Positions 32,923 through 44,200 of a DNA stretch of 64,000 nt are shown here, piece by piece. This DNA comes from Flavobacterium sp. Root901 (GTDB lineage Bacteria > Bacteroidota > Bacteroidia > Flavobacteriales > Flavobacteriaceae): assembly GCF_001429765.1 (NCBI RefSeq), contig NZ_LMJB01000001.1:249896-313895 (forward strand), given 5' to 3'. The position numbers were made by a program, and so were the translations under genes. The notes under the pieces were generated by a model that ran no database searches, was not told where the DNA came from, and saw only the letters and a program-made list of their open reading frames with translations. Position 1 is the first letter of the stretch. The number at the start of each line of letters is the position of its first letter.

Positions 32923-35574
32923 TTGCAGACAAACTTATTTAATATCGTTTTAATATCATTTTTCCTAACAATGGGATGTGGTAATTTATATTCGCAAGAG
33001 ATAAAATCTAAAAAAAAGCCTTTACCAGCTGCAAAACAAACAGATAAGCCTCAAATAACTCCAAATGACACTATAAAATTAGATACTGTCAGGCCAACGA
33101 AGACTTTTTTGGATGGCAAGGTAAGGTACAAGGCAAAAGATTATGCAAAGATTGATCAGAAGAAAAAGCTGATCACTTTATATAACGAAGCCGAATTATA
33201 CTATAAAGATGTTGAATTAAAATCTGGTATTATTGTCCTGAATTATGAAAAAGACGAAGTTTATGCCGGAAGAATAAAAGATTCCGCCGGAGCTTTAGTG
33301 CAGTTTCCTAATTTTAAACAAGGGGCCAGCGAAGTTCAGCCCGACTCTATTCGTTTTAATTTTAAAACAAAAAAAGCCTTAATCTATAATTCAAGAACAA
33401 AACAGGGCGAATTAAATATTAAAGCTGCCATTACAAAAAAAGAAAACGATTCTGTCTACTACCTGCAGGGCGCACGTATTACAACAGCTCAGGATATTGA
33501 CAATCCGGAATATTATTTTAGAACCAGCAAAATTAAATTTGTTCCCGGAAAAAAAATCGTTACCGGCTTAACTCAAATGGTTATTGCCGATGTTCCGACT
33601 CCTTTGGCACTGCCTTACGGGTATTTCCCTTTAAGCCAGGAAAAAAGTGTTTCAGGGATTATTATTCCAAGTTACAATGATTCTAATACCAGGGGTTTTT
33701 CTTTGCAAAATGGAGGTTATTATTTTGCTTTAAGTGATAATTATGATTTGACTGTTTTAGGAGATTATTATACCAATGGAAGTTACGCTATGCGTTTCGA
33801 ATCTGCTTATGCTACAAGATACAAGTACAGGGGAAATGTAAACATCCGATTCGAGAATTTAATTAGCAGCGAAAGAGGTTACCCTGATTATTCAAAACAA
33901 AATATTTACAATATTCAGTGGTCGCATTCAAAAGACACTAAATCTAATCCAAATTCAAGTTTTTCTGCATCTGTAAACATGGGTAGCAGTAAATACTTTA
34001 AGCAGTCTATCAATCAGGCCAACATTGGATCAAACCTGAACAATACATTAAGTTCGTCTATTTCGTATAACAAAACCTTTAATACGATTCCGGGTTCTCG
34101 CATTTCGTTAACAGCTACACATCAGCAAAATACGCAAACTGAGCAAATCCAGATGAGTCTTCCTAATCTTCAGGGAAGTATCGATCGTGTTTATCCTTTT
34201 GTTGGGAAAGACGGCGTTAAAAAAGGCTTGATTAAGAACATCAACTTACAATATAACGTAACGGGTAAAAACAATATCGTTACGTACGATTCTTTATTCT
34301 TTAAGCCGCAAATGTTTAGAGATGCACAAATTGGGATGCAGCATACTATTCCGATCAGTACCAACTTTAAAATCTTTAAATATTTTAGTGCCGGAGCATC
34401 GACTAACTATCAGGAAACCTGGGTTACTAAAACTATTGAAAAGAACTACGATGCATCGGAAGGAAAAGTTATAGACAAAACGATAAACGGATTCGACTCT
34501 TACAGAACTTATAATTTAAGCACCAATTTAGGAACTACTATTTACGGTACATTTAATTTTGGTGAAGACAAAAGAATTCAGGCCATTCGTCACGTTATGA
34601 GGCCGAGTATAACCTATTCTTATACTCCAAGTTTTGAACGATATTATGATAAATATACCGTAGATGCGGCCGGCCGAATTTCTACAGACGAGTATTCAAG
34701 GTTCGCAAACGGAGTTTATGGTGCGCCAGGACAAAGCAATTCTAATATAGTCGGATTTGCATTGAGCAACACTTTTGAAGCCAAAGTAAGGGATCGGGAC
34801 AGCACAAAAACCGAACCTAAGAAAATAATGCTGCTAAACAATTTGAACTTCAACACAAGTTATAATTTTAGTGCAGACGGAAAAAAGACTTTAGCATGGC
34901 AGCCAGTTGTGGTAAGTGGAGGAACACAATTTTTTGACAATAAAATGAATGTCAATTTTGGAGCCGTTTTAAATCCATATGCTATTGACAATGCCGGAAA
35001 TGTAATCAACAAATATAATATTGATAATGGTGGAAGTTTGTTTAGAATGACAAGTGCAAACCTTACAATGAACTATTCTTTTTCAAATAAAGGAACCGGA
35101 AAAGAAAAGAACAATCAAAGCCAGCGAAATGGTGGTCGTAATGATGATTTATTTGGTACCAATACCGACTTAAACGACAGCAGAAATAGTCAGTTTGCCA
35201 ATGAGCCGGAACGCGATGAAGATGTTGTAAGCGAATTTTTTAGTTCTAAAATTCCTTGGGACATGACTATGGCCTACTCTTTAACCTATACAAATGCCAG
35301 CCGCGAAAATAAAATTTCAGGAAACTCCATCATGATTTCTGCCAATATGGATATTACGCCCAAATGGAAAGGCGGGGTTTCTACCGGTTATGATTTTGTT
35401 CAGAAAGGAGTTACTTTTACTCAATTCCGTTTTGAAAGGGATTTGTTAAGCTGGAGAATGGCTTTTAACTGGAATCCGATGGGACCAAATGCTAACTGGA
35501 ATTTCTTTATTGGAATTAAATCCGGTATGCTGAGTGACATTAAATGGAACAAAAGAAGCACTTCTAATCGATAA
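32923..35574 (+). CDS. LptD-like outer-membrane LPS assembly protein
   Basis: Outer-membrane barrel that places lipopolysaccharide in the outer leaflet, 883 residues from a TTG at 32923. The start is chosen because the protein then begins with a signal-like MQTNLFNIVLISFFLTMG and cleaves near LYSQ; an earlier TTG (32839) would precede it by 28 residues and overlap a promoter-like box. The N-terminal OstA/LptA-like part (about 50-230) has repeats such as KKLITLYNEAELYYKD and KSGIIVLNYEKDEVYAG, followed by the barrel. The C-terminus (SGMLSDIKWNKRS) is basic. Flavobacteria carry one such distant LptD. It is followed 25 bases later by ridA. Confidence 0.85.
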   Translation: MQTNLFNIVLISFFLTMGCGNLYSQEIKSKKKPLPAAKQTDKPQITPNDTIKLDTVRPTKTFLDGKVRYKAKDYAKIDQKKKLITLYNEAELYYKDVELKSGIIVLNYEKDEVYAGRIKDSAGALVQFPNFKQGASEVQPDSIRFNFKTKKALIYNSRTKQGELNIKAAITKKENDSVYYLQGARITTAQDIDNPEYYFRTSKIKFVPGKKIVTGLTQMVIADVPTPLALPYGYFPLSQEKSVSGIIIPSYNDSNTRGFSLQNGGYYFALSDNYDLTVLGDYYTNGSYAMRFESAYATRYKYRGNVNIRFENLISSERGYPDYSKQNIYNIQWSHSKDTKSNPNSSFSASVNMGSSKYFKQSINQANIGSNLNNTLSSSISYNKTFNTIPGSRISLTATHQQNTQTEQIQMSLPNLQGSIDRVYPFVGKDGVKKGLIKNINLQYNVTGKNNIVTYDSLFFKPQMFRDAQIGMQHTIPISTNFKIFKYFSAGASTNYQETWVTKTIEKNYDASEGKVIDKTINGFDSYRTYNLSTNLGTTIYGTFNFGEDKRIQAIRHVMRPSITYSYTPSFERYYDKYTVDAAGRISTDEYSRFANGVYGAPGQSNSNIVGFALSNTFEAKVRDRDSTKTEPKKIMLLNNLNFNTSYNFSADGKKTLAWQPVVVSGGTQFFDNKMNVNFGAVLNPYAIDNAGNVINKYNIDNGGSLFRMTSANLTMNYSFSNKGTGKEKNNQSQRNGGRNDDLFGTNTDLNDSRNSQFANEPERDEDVVSEFFSSKIPWDMTMAYSLTYTNASRENKISGNSIMISANMDITPKWKGGVSTGYDFVQKGVTFTQFRFERDLLSWRMAFNWNPMGPNANWNFFIGIKSGMLSDIKWNKRSTSNR

Positions 35575-35599
35575 TTCTTCGACTTAAAATAATTTTATC

Positions 35600-35980
35600 A
35601 TGAAAAAAATAATCTTTACAGAAAAGGCTCCTGCGCCTATTGGCCCTTATAACCAGGCTGTTTTATCAGGAAATACACTTTACGCTTCCGGACAAATCGC
35701 CATCAATCCGGCTTCCGGAGAACTGGTAACGGATACAATCAATAATGAAACTACTCAGGTAATGGAAAATATTGCAGCCATTTTAGAAGCTGCAAATATG
35801 ACTTTTGAAAATGTAGTTAAGGCTACCATTTTCATTATGGACATGAACAATTTTGGTGCAATTAACACCGTTTACGGTTCTTATTTTAATGAAAAAACCG
35901 CTCCAGCACGTGAAACGGTTCAAGTGGCATGTCTGCCAAAAAATGTAAATGTTGAGATCTCTATAATTGCTGTGCAATAG
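35600..35980 (+). CDS. ridA: RidA-family reactive imine/enamine deaminase
   Basis: Trimeric cytosolic enzyme (YjgF/YER057c/UK114) that hydrolyses reactive 2-aminoacrylate and related imines, protecting PLP enzymes. It has 126 residues, the standard length. Motifs are APAPIGPYNQAV near the N-terminus, ASGQIAINP, NIAAILEAANMTFENVVKATIF and the catalytic ARETVQVACLP with the conserved Arg. It lies 25 bases after lptD. Its last 20 bases overlap the end of the convergent mgsA gene. Confidence 0.95.
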   Translation: MKKIIFTEKAPAPIGPYNQAVLSGNTLYASGQIAINPASGELVTDTINNETTQVMENIAAILEAANMTFENVVKATIFIMDMNNFGAINTVYGSYFNEKTAPARETVQVACLPKNVNVEISIIAVQ

Positions 35981-36335
35981 CATCTAATAATAATTGTGCC
36001 GTTGCTTCATTTGTTGCCAGCGGCACATTATGCACATCGCAAACCCGAATCAGCATATTAATATCTGCTTCATGCGGGTGACTGGACAACGGATCTTTAA
36101 AAAAGAAAACCATATTTGTTATCCCTTCTGCAACTCTTCCTGCAATCTGCGCATCACCACCTAAAGGTCCTGACAGCATTCTTTGGGTTTTAAATCCCGC
36201 AGCTTCTGCTTTTCCTCCGGTAGTTCCGGTACCAATTAACCTGATTTTTTCATTATGAAGAATAGCTTCATTTTTAATCAAAAAATCAATTAAATCGGCT
36301 TTTTTACCATCATGTGCAATGATCGCAATTTCCAT
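35961..36335 (-). CDS. mgsA: Methylglyoxal synthase
   Basis: Converts dihydroxyacetone phosphate to methylglyoxal and phosphate, a bypass that releases phosphate when glycolysis is overloaded. It has 124 residues from the ATG at 36335; a longer form starting inside the previous gene is unlikely. The fold motifs are IIAHDGKKADLIDF, GTGTTGGKAE, and GPLGGDAQIAGRV with the catalytic Asp, all typical, followed by FFKDPLSSHPHEADINMLIR. It starts 10 bases after the GlcNAc-kinase-like gene and overlaps ridA at the 3' end by 20 bases. Confidence 0.96.
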   Translation of the reverse strand: MEIAIIAHDGKKADLIDFLIKNEAILHNEKIRLIGTGTTGGKAEAAGFKTQRMLSGPLGGDAQIAGRVAEGITNMVFFFKDPLSSHPHEADINMLIRVCDVHNVPLATNEATAQLLLDAIAQQL

Positions 36336-36345
36336 AAACCCGGAA

Positions 36346-37197
36346 CTATTGATTAGCGACATGATAAGCAATTAAACCATCAATTGGTCTTCTTAATACA
36401 TTCCCTAATTTAAGTTCGTATTTATCGAAAGTTTCCTGTAATTCATCTTTCAGATAAAATGCAATAGAACCAACAAAATGCACAGGAACTTCTTTACAGT
36501 TATCAAATTGTTTGATATAGTTTTTAACGAAAGATTTCATTCCTTTAAAAATAATCTTTCTGCAGAATTCAGTGTCTTTATGTTTAATTAAAAACTTAGC
36601 AAAAGTCGCTAAATAAGCATTTGGATTTGGCTCTTTATATAATTTGTTTTTAATAAAATCAGGATCAACGTCGTACTCTTTTTCAAGCTCAACAGCCAAT
36701 TCTTTAGGCATTTTATTAAAATAGTACTTTCTGATTAATTCTTTTCCAAAAACGTTTCCGCTGCAGTCGTCCATTACGATATAACCTAGTGACTGAACTT
36801 TTTGGTGCAATACTTTTCCATCAAAATAACTGCAGTTTGAACCTGTTCCTAAGATAGATACGATTGCCTCTTCACCTTTTGGCGTTGTAGCATAAACAGC
36901 AGCATAAGTATCTTCCTGAACATCAACAATTGCGTTAGTAAAGTACTCCTGAAAGATTTGTTTTAACCATTCTTTCATTCTGTCTGTTCCACAACCTGCT
37001 CCGTAAAAGAACAAATGTGTTGCATTCTTTTTATTTTGTAAAATATCAAAACGGTCGTTTAGTCTTGAAATGATTTCCGGTCCGTCCAGAATTTCAGGAT
37101 TTAATCCTAAAGTTTGTGTCGTGAATAATACTTTTCCATTATCATCAATTGCAATCCAATCGGCTTTAGTAGATCCACTATCAACTATTAATTTCAT
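36346..37197 (-). CDS. BadF/BadG-family N-acetylglucosamine kinase-like protein
   Basis: ATP-dependent sugar kinase of the actin-like BadF/BadG/BcrA/BcrD family, 283 residues. It has the phosphate-1 loop VDSGSTKADWIAI, a second loop VSILGTGSNCSYF, and YIVMDDCSGNVFGKELIRKYY, as in eukaryotic GlcNAc kinase and bacterial glucosamine kinases. It could phosphorylate GlcNAc or glucosamine taken in by the sugar-uptake locus far to the left. Substrate is inferred from family only. It lies between gap and mgsA on the same strand. Confidence 0.85.
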   Translation of the reverse strand: MKLIVDSGSTKADWIAIDDNGKVLFTTQTLGLNPEILDGPEIISRLNDRFDILQNKKNATHLFFYGAGCGTDRMKEWLKQIFQEYFTNAIVDVQEDTYAAVYATTPKGEEAIVSILGTGSNCSYFDGKVLHQKVQSLGYIVMDDCSGNVFGKELIRKYYFNKMPKELAVELEKEYDVDPDFIKNKLYKEPNPNAYLATFAKFLIKHKDTEFCRKIIFKGMKSFVKNYIKQFDNCKEVPVHFVGSIAFYLKDELQETFDKYELKLGNVLRRPIDGLIAYHVANQ

Positions 37198-37272
37198 TTT
37201 TTTTTGTTTTTTGGATTAGTTTTTCCTCAATAAGTGTATTTTTTACATTAATTAAAGACGTAACAAAATAAG

Positions 37273-37304
37273 AAAATCCCGTTACTTGGTGATAACGGGA
37301 TTTT
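37273..37304 (-). terminator. Terminator after gap
   Basis: AAAATCCCGTTA (37273-37284) pairs with TAACGGGATTTT (37293-37304). It lies 17 bases past the gap stop and 76 bases before the kinase start. Confidence 0.85.
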
Positions 37305-37320
37305 GCAAAAATATATAATA

Positions 37321-38349
<1,029 letters not shown>

Positions 38350-38417
38350 TTATTACACTAATTCAAAGTCTAATTTCCTCACAATAAACTTCTTTCTCTT
38401 TTAAACTTTATCTATAA

Positions 38418-39404
38418 TTATGTAGACATAATGTCTGACACTCTCAATAATTCTCTATCAATTTCGGATTTACCTTTGATTGCCTGCTCAAGCGGAGTTA
38501 AAATAACTTTATCCTCCTTAAGACCAACCATGTAATTTGATTTTCCTTCAATTAAAGATTCTACTGCTTTTACACCAAGACGGCTTGCCAGAACACGGTC
38601 AAAACAAGATGGCGAACCACCACGCTGCATGTGTCCTAAAACAGATACTCTTACGTCGTATTCCGGTAAATTAGCTTCAACGTAATCTTTTAATTCGAAT
38701 ACATTTTTACCAATTTTATCTCCTTCTGCAATAACTACTATACTGGATGATTTTCCTGAAGCTTTACTTTTTTGAAGAGAGTCTAACAATCTGTCAAGAC
38801 CTAAATCTTCTTCAGGAATAAGGATTTCTTCTGCACCAGCACCAATTCCGGCATTAAGTGCGATATGACCTGCGTCCCTGCCCATAACCTCTACAAAAAA
38901 TAAACGATTATGTGAACTTGCAGTATCTCTAATTTTATCTATACAGTCAACAACAGTATTTAAAGCAGTGTCATAACCAAGAGTAAAACTTGTACCATAA
39001 ATATCATTATCAATTGTACCGGGAATTCCCATAACCGGAAAGTTATATTCTGAATTGAAAATCAATCCTCCGGTAAAACTTCCGTCTCCGCCAATAACTA
39101 CCAAAGCATCAATTCCGGCTTTTAATAGATTTTCGTGGGCTTTTTTTCTGCCTTCAGGTGTTCTGAAGTCAACCGAACGAGCCGATTTTAAGATCGTTCC
39201 TCCTTTATTTACAATGTTATTAACGCTTCGAGGACCCATTTCTTTAAAGTCTCCTTCGATCATTCCTTGATACCCTCTATAAATCCCTATGCATTCTATA
39301 TTATGATAAGCACATGTTCGAACAACTGATCGTATTGCAGCATTCATTCCCGGTGAGTCTCCTCCTGAGGTAAGAACACCTACTTTTTTTATTGTTTTTG
39401 ACAT
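38418..39404 (-). CDS. pfkA: ATP-dependent 6-phosphofructokinase
   Basis: Committed step of glycolysis, 328 residues, usual length for bacterial Pfk. The ATP site is LTSGGDSPGMN (residues 11-21), GGDGSFTGG binds the phosphates, and PGTIDNDIYGT holds the catalytic Asp. VEVMGRDAGHIAL and HMQRGGSPSCFDRVLASRLG are conserved. The Gly in GGDGS at the ATP-binding site favours ATP over pyrophosphate. Upstream lies a CGAAAACGT motif shared with the two SusC-type control regions. Confidence 0.98.
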   Translation of the reverse strand: MSKTIKKVGVLTSGGDSPGMNAAIRSVVRTCAYHNIECIGIYRGYQGMIEGDFKEMGPRSVNNIVNKGGTILKSARSVDFRTPEGRKKAHENLLKAGIDALVVIGGDGSFTGGLIFNSEYNFPVMGIPGTIDNDIYGTSFTLGYDTALNTVVDCIDKIRDTASSHNRLFFVEVMGRDAGHIALNAGIGAGAEEILIPEEDLGLDRLLDSLQKSKASGKSSSIVVIAEGDKIGKNVFELKDYVEANLPEYDVRVSVLGHMQRGGSPSCFDRVLASRLGVKAVESLIEGKSNYMVGLKEDKVILTPLEQAIKGKSEIDRELLRVSDIMST

Positions 39405-39492
39405 TATTTAAGTATTAAAGTTGTAAAATTAGCAAACATTCACCAGTTTTCTCGTTATGTTTATTATAAATTAATAAAATCTGTTAAATTCA

Positions 39493-39504
39493 AACGTTTT
39501 CGTT
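39493..39504 (-). promoter_or_regulatory. Candidate operator upstream of pfkA
   Basis: AACGTTTTCGTT is a perfect AACG-N4-CGTT inverted repeat, about 90 bases before the pfkA ATG. Its 9-base core on the minus strand, CGAAAACGT, recurs at 131-139 and 6289-6297, both upstream of SusC-type genes. It resembles LacI-family operators; the regulator is unknown. Confidence 0.4.
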
Positions 39505-39660
39505 AATAAGTTTTTTGATACCAAAAATTTCATTTAAAATAATAAATACCCCTTTTTTTAATTAATTCTTTAAAAATAACAATAGCGAAACTAAGTGTTA
39601 TAAAAATCTAAGACCTAACTCTTTAGCTATACAAAAAATAAAAACCCTAAATTTAAGCAT

Positions 39661-39694
39661 AAAAAAACCATTCAAAGCAGCGAATGGTTTTTTT
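39661..39694 (-). terminator. Terminator after tamB
   Basis: AAAAACCATTC pairs with GAATGGTTTTT around AAAGCAGC; on the minus strand the hairpin ends in a T run. It lies about 20 bases past the tamB stop. Confidence 0.85.
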
Positions 39695-39715
39695 GTGTTA
39701 TTTTTTAACAAGCGG

Positions 39716-42700
39716 TTAAAAATCGTTATCCGGAATCAGACCCTCGTTGTTATTCTGAGGTTTTGGCTTTTTATCATCCTCTTTATCCGATTTGTTTTTA
39801 TTTTTTTCTGCCTCTTTTTTATTGTTATTGAAATTAATGTAATCCGGGTTTAAGTTAGAATCCTGAAAATCATCTGAACTTTTTATCGCTCTTTCCAATT
39901 TATGGCTTTTGAAAAGCTTGTTTACCAATTCTGTAAACGTATCAAAATCAACTTCATACGAAATACCAACGCCCTGCGTATACCCAATTCCCTGTCCTAT
40001 ATAATTAATATCATTTTCTTTGTTGAATAAACGAAGGTTCATCGATCCGTCTTCATTAACCCTATACAGAATTTCGATATCTCCAACAATAGCAGATTCG
40101 TTTACTCCTCCAACAGGAACCCCGACTTTTCCGTTTATCGAAATTCGTTCATTAATCTGCGATGAAATATTAGCCACAAACTGTCCGTCTGCTTCCTGCC
40201 CTATTCGTCTGTCTGCAGATATAAAGTTCAGGTTAATATCGATAAGGTCGTTATCTGATTTTATGATATTACCCAGTAAACTTGCTGCGGTTTCTGCAAA
40301 AGTTCCCGATAAATCGCTTTGATTAAATCCGTCCTGACTCATAAAGGAACCTGTAGATAATAAATACAAAGCTTGTGTCTGCCTGATATCTTTATCGTCT
40401 AACTTATATTGTATTTCCGATTTCAATACGCTGCTTACCGATGGAAACTGAATATCAAAATTAGGTTCCGGGCTGGTTAAATCCCCTCTTAACCCAATTA
40501 CAACTTCAACAGGGACTTTTTTATTAAAAGAAGAATTATCCAGTAATACGGCAGGATTCGCCGAAGTTCTGTAAACGGCTTCTAAGTTCAGCTGCGCTTT
40601 CATCGGGTTTCCTTCCCAAATAATCGAACCTCCTTTTTTAACTGCGAATTTTTTATCAATTAAACCTCCGTATTTAAAATTATACGTTCCTTCGTATGCC
40701 TGGAAATCTCCCCACATATTAAATTTACCAAGCGTATTAATTTTAAATAATAAAGATCCGTATCCTTTTCCTTTCATACCATGGCCGGAATTTCGATCCA
40801 GAATTACTTCAACCTCTGCATCCGGAGTAATATCAAAATCAAATTCCAATTCAAGTCCGTTATAATTTCTGGTTTTTTCAACAATACCGTTTGCCAGATT
40901 GTATTTCTCTTTTGGCGTTACGAAATGAATCCAATTACTTTCTCCTGAATTTTGGACATTACTTATCGGAATTTTGACTTCGGTTCCTTTTTCAGATTTG
41001 GCATCCACTTTAATAAAAAGGCTTTCTGTGGGTCCTTTTATACTGGCGGTTCCGTTAATAAAGGCAGTTCCAAAATACGCAGCATCTTCGCTGTCTTTTG
41101 TATCAAGTGCCAGCAAACGTTTGGATGTAATTGTCAAATCTAATTTCCAGTCTCCAAAATTATGATGTTCAATAGTTCCGTTTAATAATCCTTTTGTTCC
41201 GTATTTCGTATCGGTCAACTGGTTATTTCTAAAGAGGAATTTTTCATCCGTCAAATCGATAACCGTTCTGTCGCTTAATTCGTAATCTGTGTTTAGGTAC
41301 GGAATTGTCATTCCTGCTTTTTCAACATACAAACGTCCGTTGATTTCGGGTTTTTTCAAATTTCCGACTACCGCTGCATTTCCTGATACTGAACCTCTTA
41401 CGTTTGACAAAACATCGCCGCCGACAGTTCCTAAAGTAGCCAGATTAAAGCCTTCTAGCTTTAAATTCAGGTCAAGGATGGTTTCTTTATTTTCGATTGC
41501 AAAAGTACCGTTGGCCCTAAATGATTCTGCAAAACCGTTTACAATCGAAGAATTTATGGTAAATTTTCTAAAACTCTGATCTCCGGAAATATCAAAATTT
41601 AAAGTCCCTAAATCGACCTTATTTAAATTTAAATGGTCCACAACAATACTCGCTGTGGGCTGATAAACATCTTTATTTTGTTTATAATTGATGTTTCCGT
41701 TTAAATTTCCGTTAAAAACAAACTTCGAATTAAAAGGCGTAATTTTATTAATATCGACATCTTCAAAATTGAGGACTACATCTTTATAATCCTTTCCTTT
41801 GATAACACCATTTAAATCAATTTTCTGATTCTCATGTGATAAAACAATATTATCAATCGTAAAATTTCTAAAATACTGATCGAAAACAATCTGATTATCT
41901 TTCTTGGCATCTTCATTTAAATACCATAAATAATCTTTAAACTTCATCTCAGATTTCTTGATTCCAACAATATTATTTTTGTTTTTATCTATCGTATGAT
42001 ACAAATCCAGATTAAAATAATCCTGTCCTTTGTCTCCGCCTTTAAATTCTGAACGAACAAATAACGTATCTTTTGAAGTTACATTAATTAAATTGAAATC
42101 ACGGATTTTATAATAAGGCGTTTTAATACTGTCTAACTCAATGAAAGCATTATAAAGCGGATTTTTATTATCAATACTGATTCGGATATTGTCAAAAGTA
42201 TTTTTTGCCGCGCTGATTTGCTTCGATCTGAATCCAAATTTAAACTCCTGAAGATCTGAATCAATTTTTCCGCGAACTACTGTACTAGAGTCAATTTGCA
42301 TTTCCGGGTACAGCATTTCGACTACTTTATTATATACATGAAAGTTGAAACGCAGAAACTGGCCTTTTTTAACTTTAAAAGGTTTATAATTAGTATATAA
42401 ACTTCCAACAGAATTCATGACAAGTTTATCTAATTGTGCAAACTGGAATTTACCCACAATTTTTCCTTCAACAATATCAGAAGAATTAATAGTGATGGTT
42501 CGAAGCCTGTCTGCATCAAAATTAGAGCTTACCGTAACATCGTCAAAAACATAAGTTGATTTTGGGTTTTGATACTCTGCATCTTTAATGTAAATGTTTC
42601 CCTGAAGATTTTCGATTGAATTTCCGGTAAGCTGTACAACGGCATCACCTTTAAAATGAGAAATAGAATCGCCTATAAATTTCAATTTTCGCAAATCTGA

Positions 42701-44200
42701 ATTTTCTACATTGATATGAAAATCATAACGGCTTTCGCGTTTGCTTAAATCAACCAAACCATCAAATGTCAAATTAAGATTTGGATCGTTTATAGAGATT
42801 TCTCCTTTGTAATATGGAAGCTTAAAATTACCATTTACAACAATATTACTATACGTATATTTATTATAATCTAATTTTGCAATATCTCCTTTTACAATTG
42901 TATTTAAATACTTTTCAGTAAAACCAACACCTTCAACATCAATATTCAAAGTTGTTTTACCAATATCTTTCCTGCCTAATAAAACACCGACATTAAAATT
43001 GTTTAAAATGATATTTCCGGTATAAGAAGCCTTGTCGATAAAATCCATATTATTCATATGAAGATCAACTTTACCATCTCCTAAATCTGTCGCCATTCTA
43101 AAATCGGTTTCCAGATCTGTTGTCGAAACTTTTGCTTTTCCGACAATGTTGAATTTTCCGATTTTTCTCAATTCTTTCGGAAGTTTTTTTCCTAAAACGC
43201 CCGGTAGTAAAACGACAAGATTATCGTAACTCGAAATCAGTTTATCGAACTTCCCGTTCATAGAAAACTTTTGTTCTTTTGTTCCTAAAAGATTTCTAAA
43301 ATTGATTGTCCCGAATATTTTCGAACCATTTGTATCGGTAAGTCTTAAATAATTTAAATTCAGGTTATTTAAAGTTCCTTTGATCTTAGTTTTAACTTTA
43401 AAATGCTGATTTTTGCCTAAACCGTCATAAAAATAACGAATATCATTTGAAGCAATGGACGAAGAATCTAATGCAACATTAAACTGAACCTTGTCTGTAA
43501 ATTCCAGAAAATCGCCCACATTATAATTCAAAACTGCTTTTCCGTAAATTGATGATCTTTTGGTCTTTATGGCCAAATTTTCAACTTTAATCTGCTTTTT
43601 AGTGTAGCTTAATTTTCCGGTAAAATTTGAAACATATAACCCGCGGTGATCTAAAAAAGAAAACCTGTGAATTATCGTGGTAACATCTGGGCCGTATAAT
43701 TTAAAATCACTGATGTAAGCATTCAGCTTTTTAAAATCAAGAAACTGGGGCGTTCTTTTATTTTCATCTACAACAGAAAAATTTCCTTTTTCGATGTAAG
43801 CGTTTTTGGCAGTAAATAAGAAGTGCTTATTCGATTTTTTCTTTTCTTCCTTAGTCTCAAACAATTTAATAAAATTATTAATATTGTTTTCGTTTTCGTT
43901 TTTATACGTTTTGATATTAAAAATCATTCCGGTTAAACGAAGGTCGCCAAAAAGCAAATCTCCATCAACAAGGCGTTTTATACTTAAAATATCGGTAGTT
44001 ATAATATCAGAATAAATCATCGTTTTTTTATGATGATCTAAAATCAGGACTTTTTTGAGTTTAACGCCTCCAAAAATATTAATCGCAACTTTATCAATAT
44101 GAATATCGGTTTTAAAATCAGTATTTAAAGTTTCGGTAATATATTGGGCGATTTTTGTTTGTACAATAGGCAGAGAAAGAGTGATAGCAAGTACCAGCAA
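39716..44200 (-). CDS. TamB-like translocation and assembly module protein
   Basis: Very long envelope protein (about 1,494 residues from the TTG at 44200) that spans the periplasm as a beta-taco fibre. It is involved in lipid transfer or in assembly of outer-membrane proteins with TamA/BamA. The N-terminus is a single membrane anchor, then repeated beta-helical units, then the DUF490/TamB C-terminal domain with FNMWGDFQAYEGTYNFKYGG and GLRGDLTSPEPNFDIQFPS. The tail beyond about 1450 is charged. The TTG lies inside the anchor: in frame upstream a basic segment (KRIKK) and more hydrophobic residues continue to 44263 without an ATG, GTG or TTG, so the true start is probably upstream. Confidence 0.88.
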   Translation of the reverse strand: MLVLAITLSLPIVQTKIAQYITETLNTDFKTDIHIDKVAINIFGGVKLKKVLILDHHKKTMIYSDIITTDILSIKRLVDGDLLFGDLRLTGMIFNIKTYKNENENNINNFIKLFETKEEKKKSNKHFLFTAKNAYIEKGNFSVVDENKRTPQFLDFKKLNAYISDFKLYGPDVTTIIHRFSFLDHRGLYVSNFTGKLSYTKKQIKVENLAIKTKRSSIYGKAVLNYNVGDFLEFTDKVQFNVALDSSSIASNDIRYFYDGLGKNQHFKVKTKIKGTLNNLNLNYLRLTDTNGSKIFGTINFRNLLGTKEQKFSMNGKFDKLISSYDNLVVLLPGVLGKKLPKELRKIGKFNIVGKAKVSTTDLETDFRMATDLGDGKVDLHMNNMDFIDKASYTGNIILNNFNVGVLLGRKDIGKTTLNIDVEGVGFTEKYLNTIVKGDIAKLDYNKYTYSNIVVNGNFKLPYYKGEISINDPNLNLTFDGLVDLSKRESRYDFHINVENSDLRKLKFIGDSISHFKGDAVVQLTGNSIENLQGNIYIKDAEYQNPKSTYVFDDVTVSSNFDADRLRTITINSSDIVEGKIVGKFQFAQLDKLVMNSVGSLYTNYKPFKVKKGQFLRFNFHVYNKVVEMLYPEMQIDSSTVVRGKIDSDLQEFKFGFRSKQISAAKNTFDNIRISIDNKNPLYNAFIELDSIKTPYYKIRDFNLINVTSKDTLFVRSEFKGGDKGQDYFNLDLYHTIDKNKNNIVGIKKSEMKFKDYLWYLNEDAKKDNQIVFDQYFRNFTIDNIVLSHENQKIDLNGVIKGKDYKDVVLNFEDVDINKITPFNSKFVFNGNLNGNINYKQNKDVYQPTASIVVDHLNLNKVDLGTLNFDISGDQSFRKFTINSSIVNGFAESFRANGTFAIENKETILDLNLKLEGFNLATLGTVGGDVLSNVRGSVSGNAAVVGNLKKPEINGRLYVEKAGMTIPYLNTDYELSDRTVIDLTDEKFLFRNNQLTDTKYGTKGLLNGTIEHHNFGDWKLDLTITSKRLLALDTKDSEDAAYFGTAFINGTASIKGPTESLFIKVDAKSEKGTEVKIPISNVQNSGESNWIHFVTPKEKYNLANGIVEKTRNYNGLELEFDFDITPDAEVEVILDRNSGHGMKGKGYGSLLFKINTLGKFNMWGDFQAYEGTYNFKYGGLIDKKFAVKKGGSIIWEGNPMKAQLNLEAVYRTSANPAVLLDNSSFNKKVPVEVVIGLRGDLTSPEPNFDIQFPSVSSVLKSEIQYKLDDKDIRQTQALYLLSTGSFMSQDGFNQSDLSGTFAETAASLLGNIIKSDNDLIDINLNFISADRRIGQEADGQFVANISSQINERISINGKVGVPVGGVNESAIVGDIEILYRVNEDGSMNLRLFNKENDINYIGQGIGYTQGVGISYEVDFDTFTELVNKLFKSHKLERAIKSSDDFQDSNLNPDYINFNNNKKEAEKNKNKSDKEDDKKPKPQNNNEGLIPDNDF

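Larger units (their letters stand above)
39405..39715. other. Intergenic region between tamB and pfkA
   Basis: This 311-base spacer holds the tamB terminator (39661-39694) and the presumed pfkA promoter region. An AACGTTTTCGTT inverted repeat lies at 39493-39504. No coding sequence is seen. The AT-rich stretch 39520-39650 shows nothing else I can name. Confidence 0.6.
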
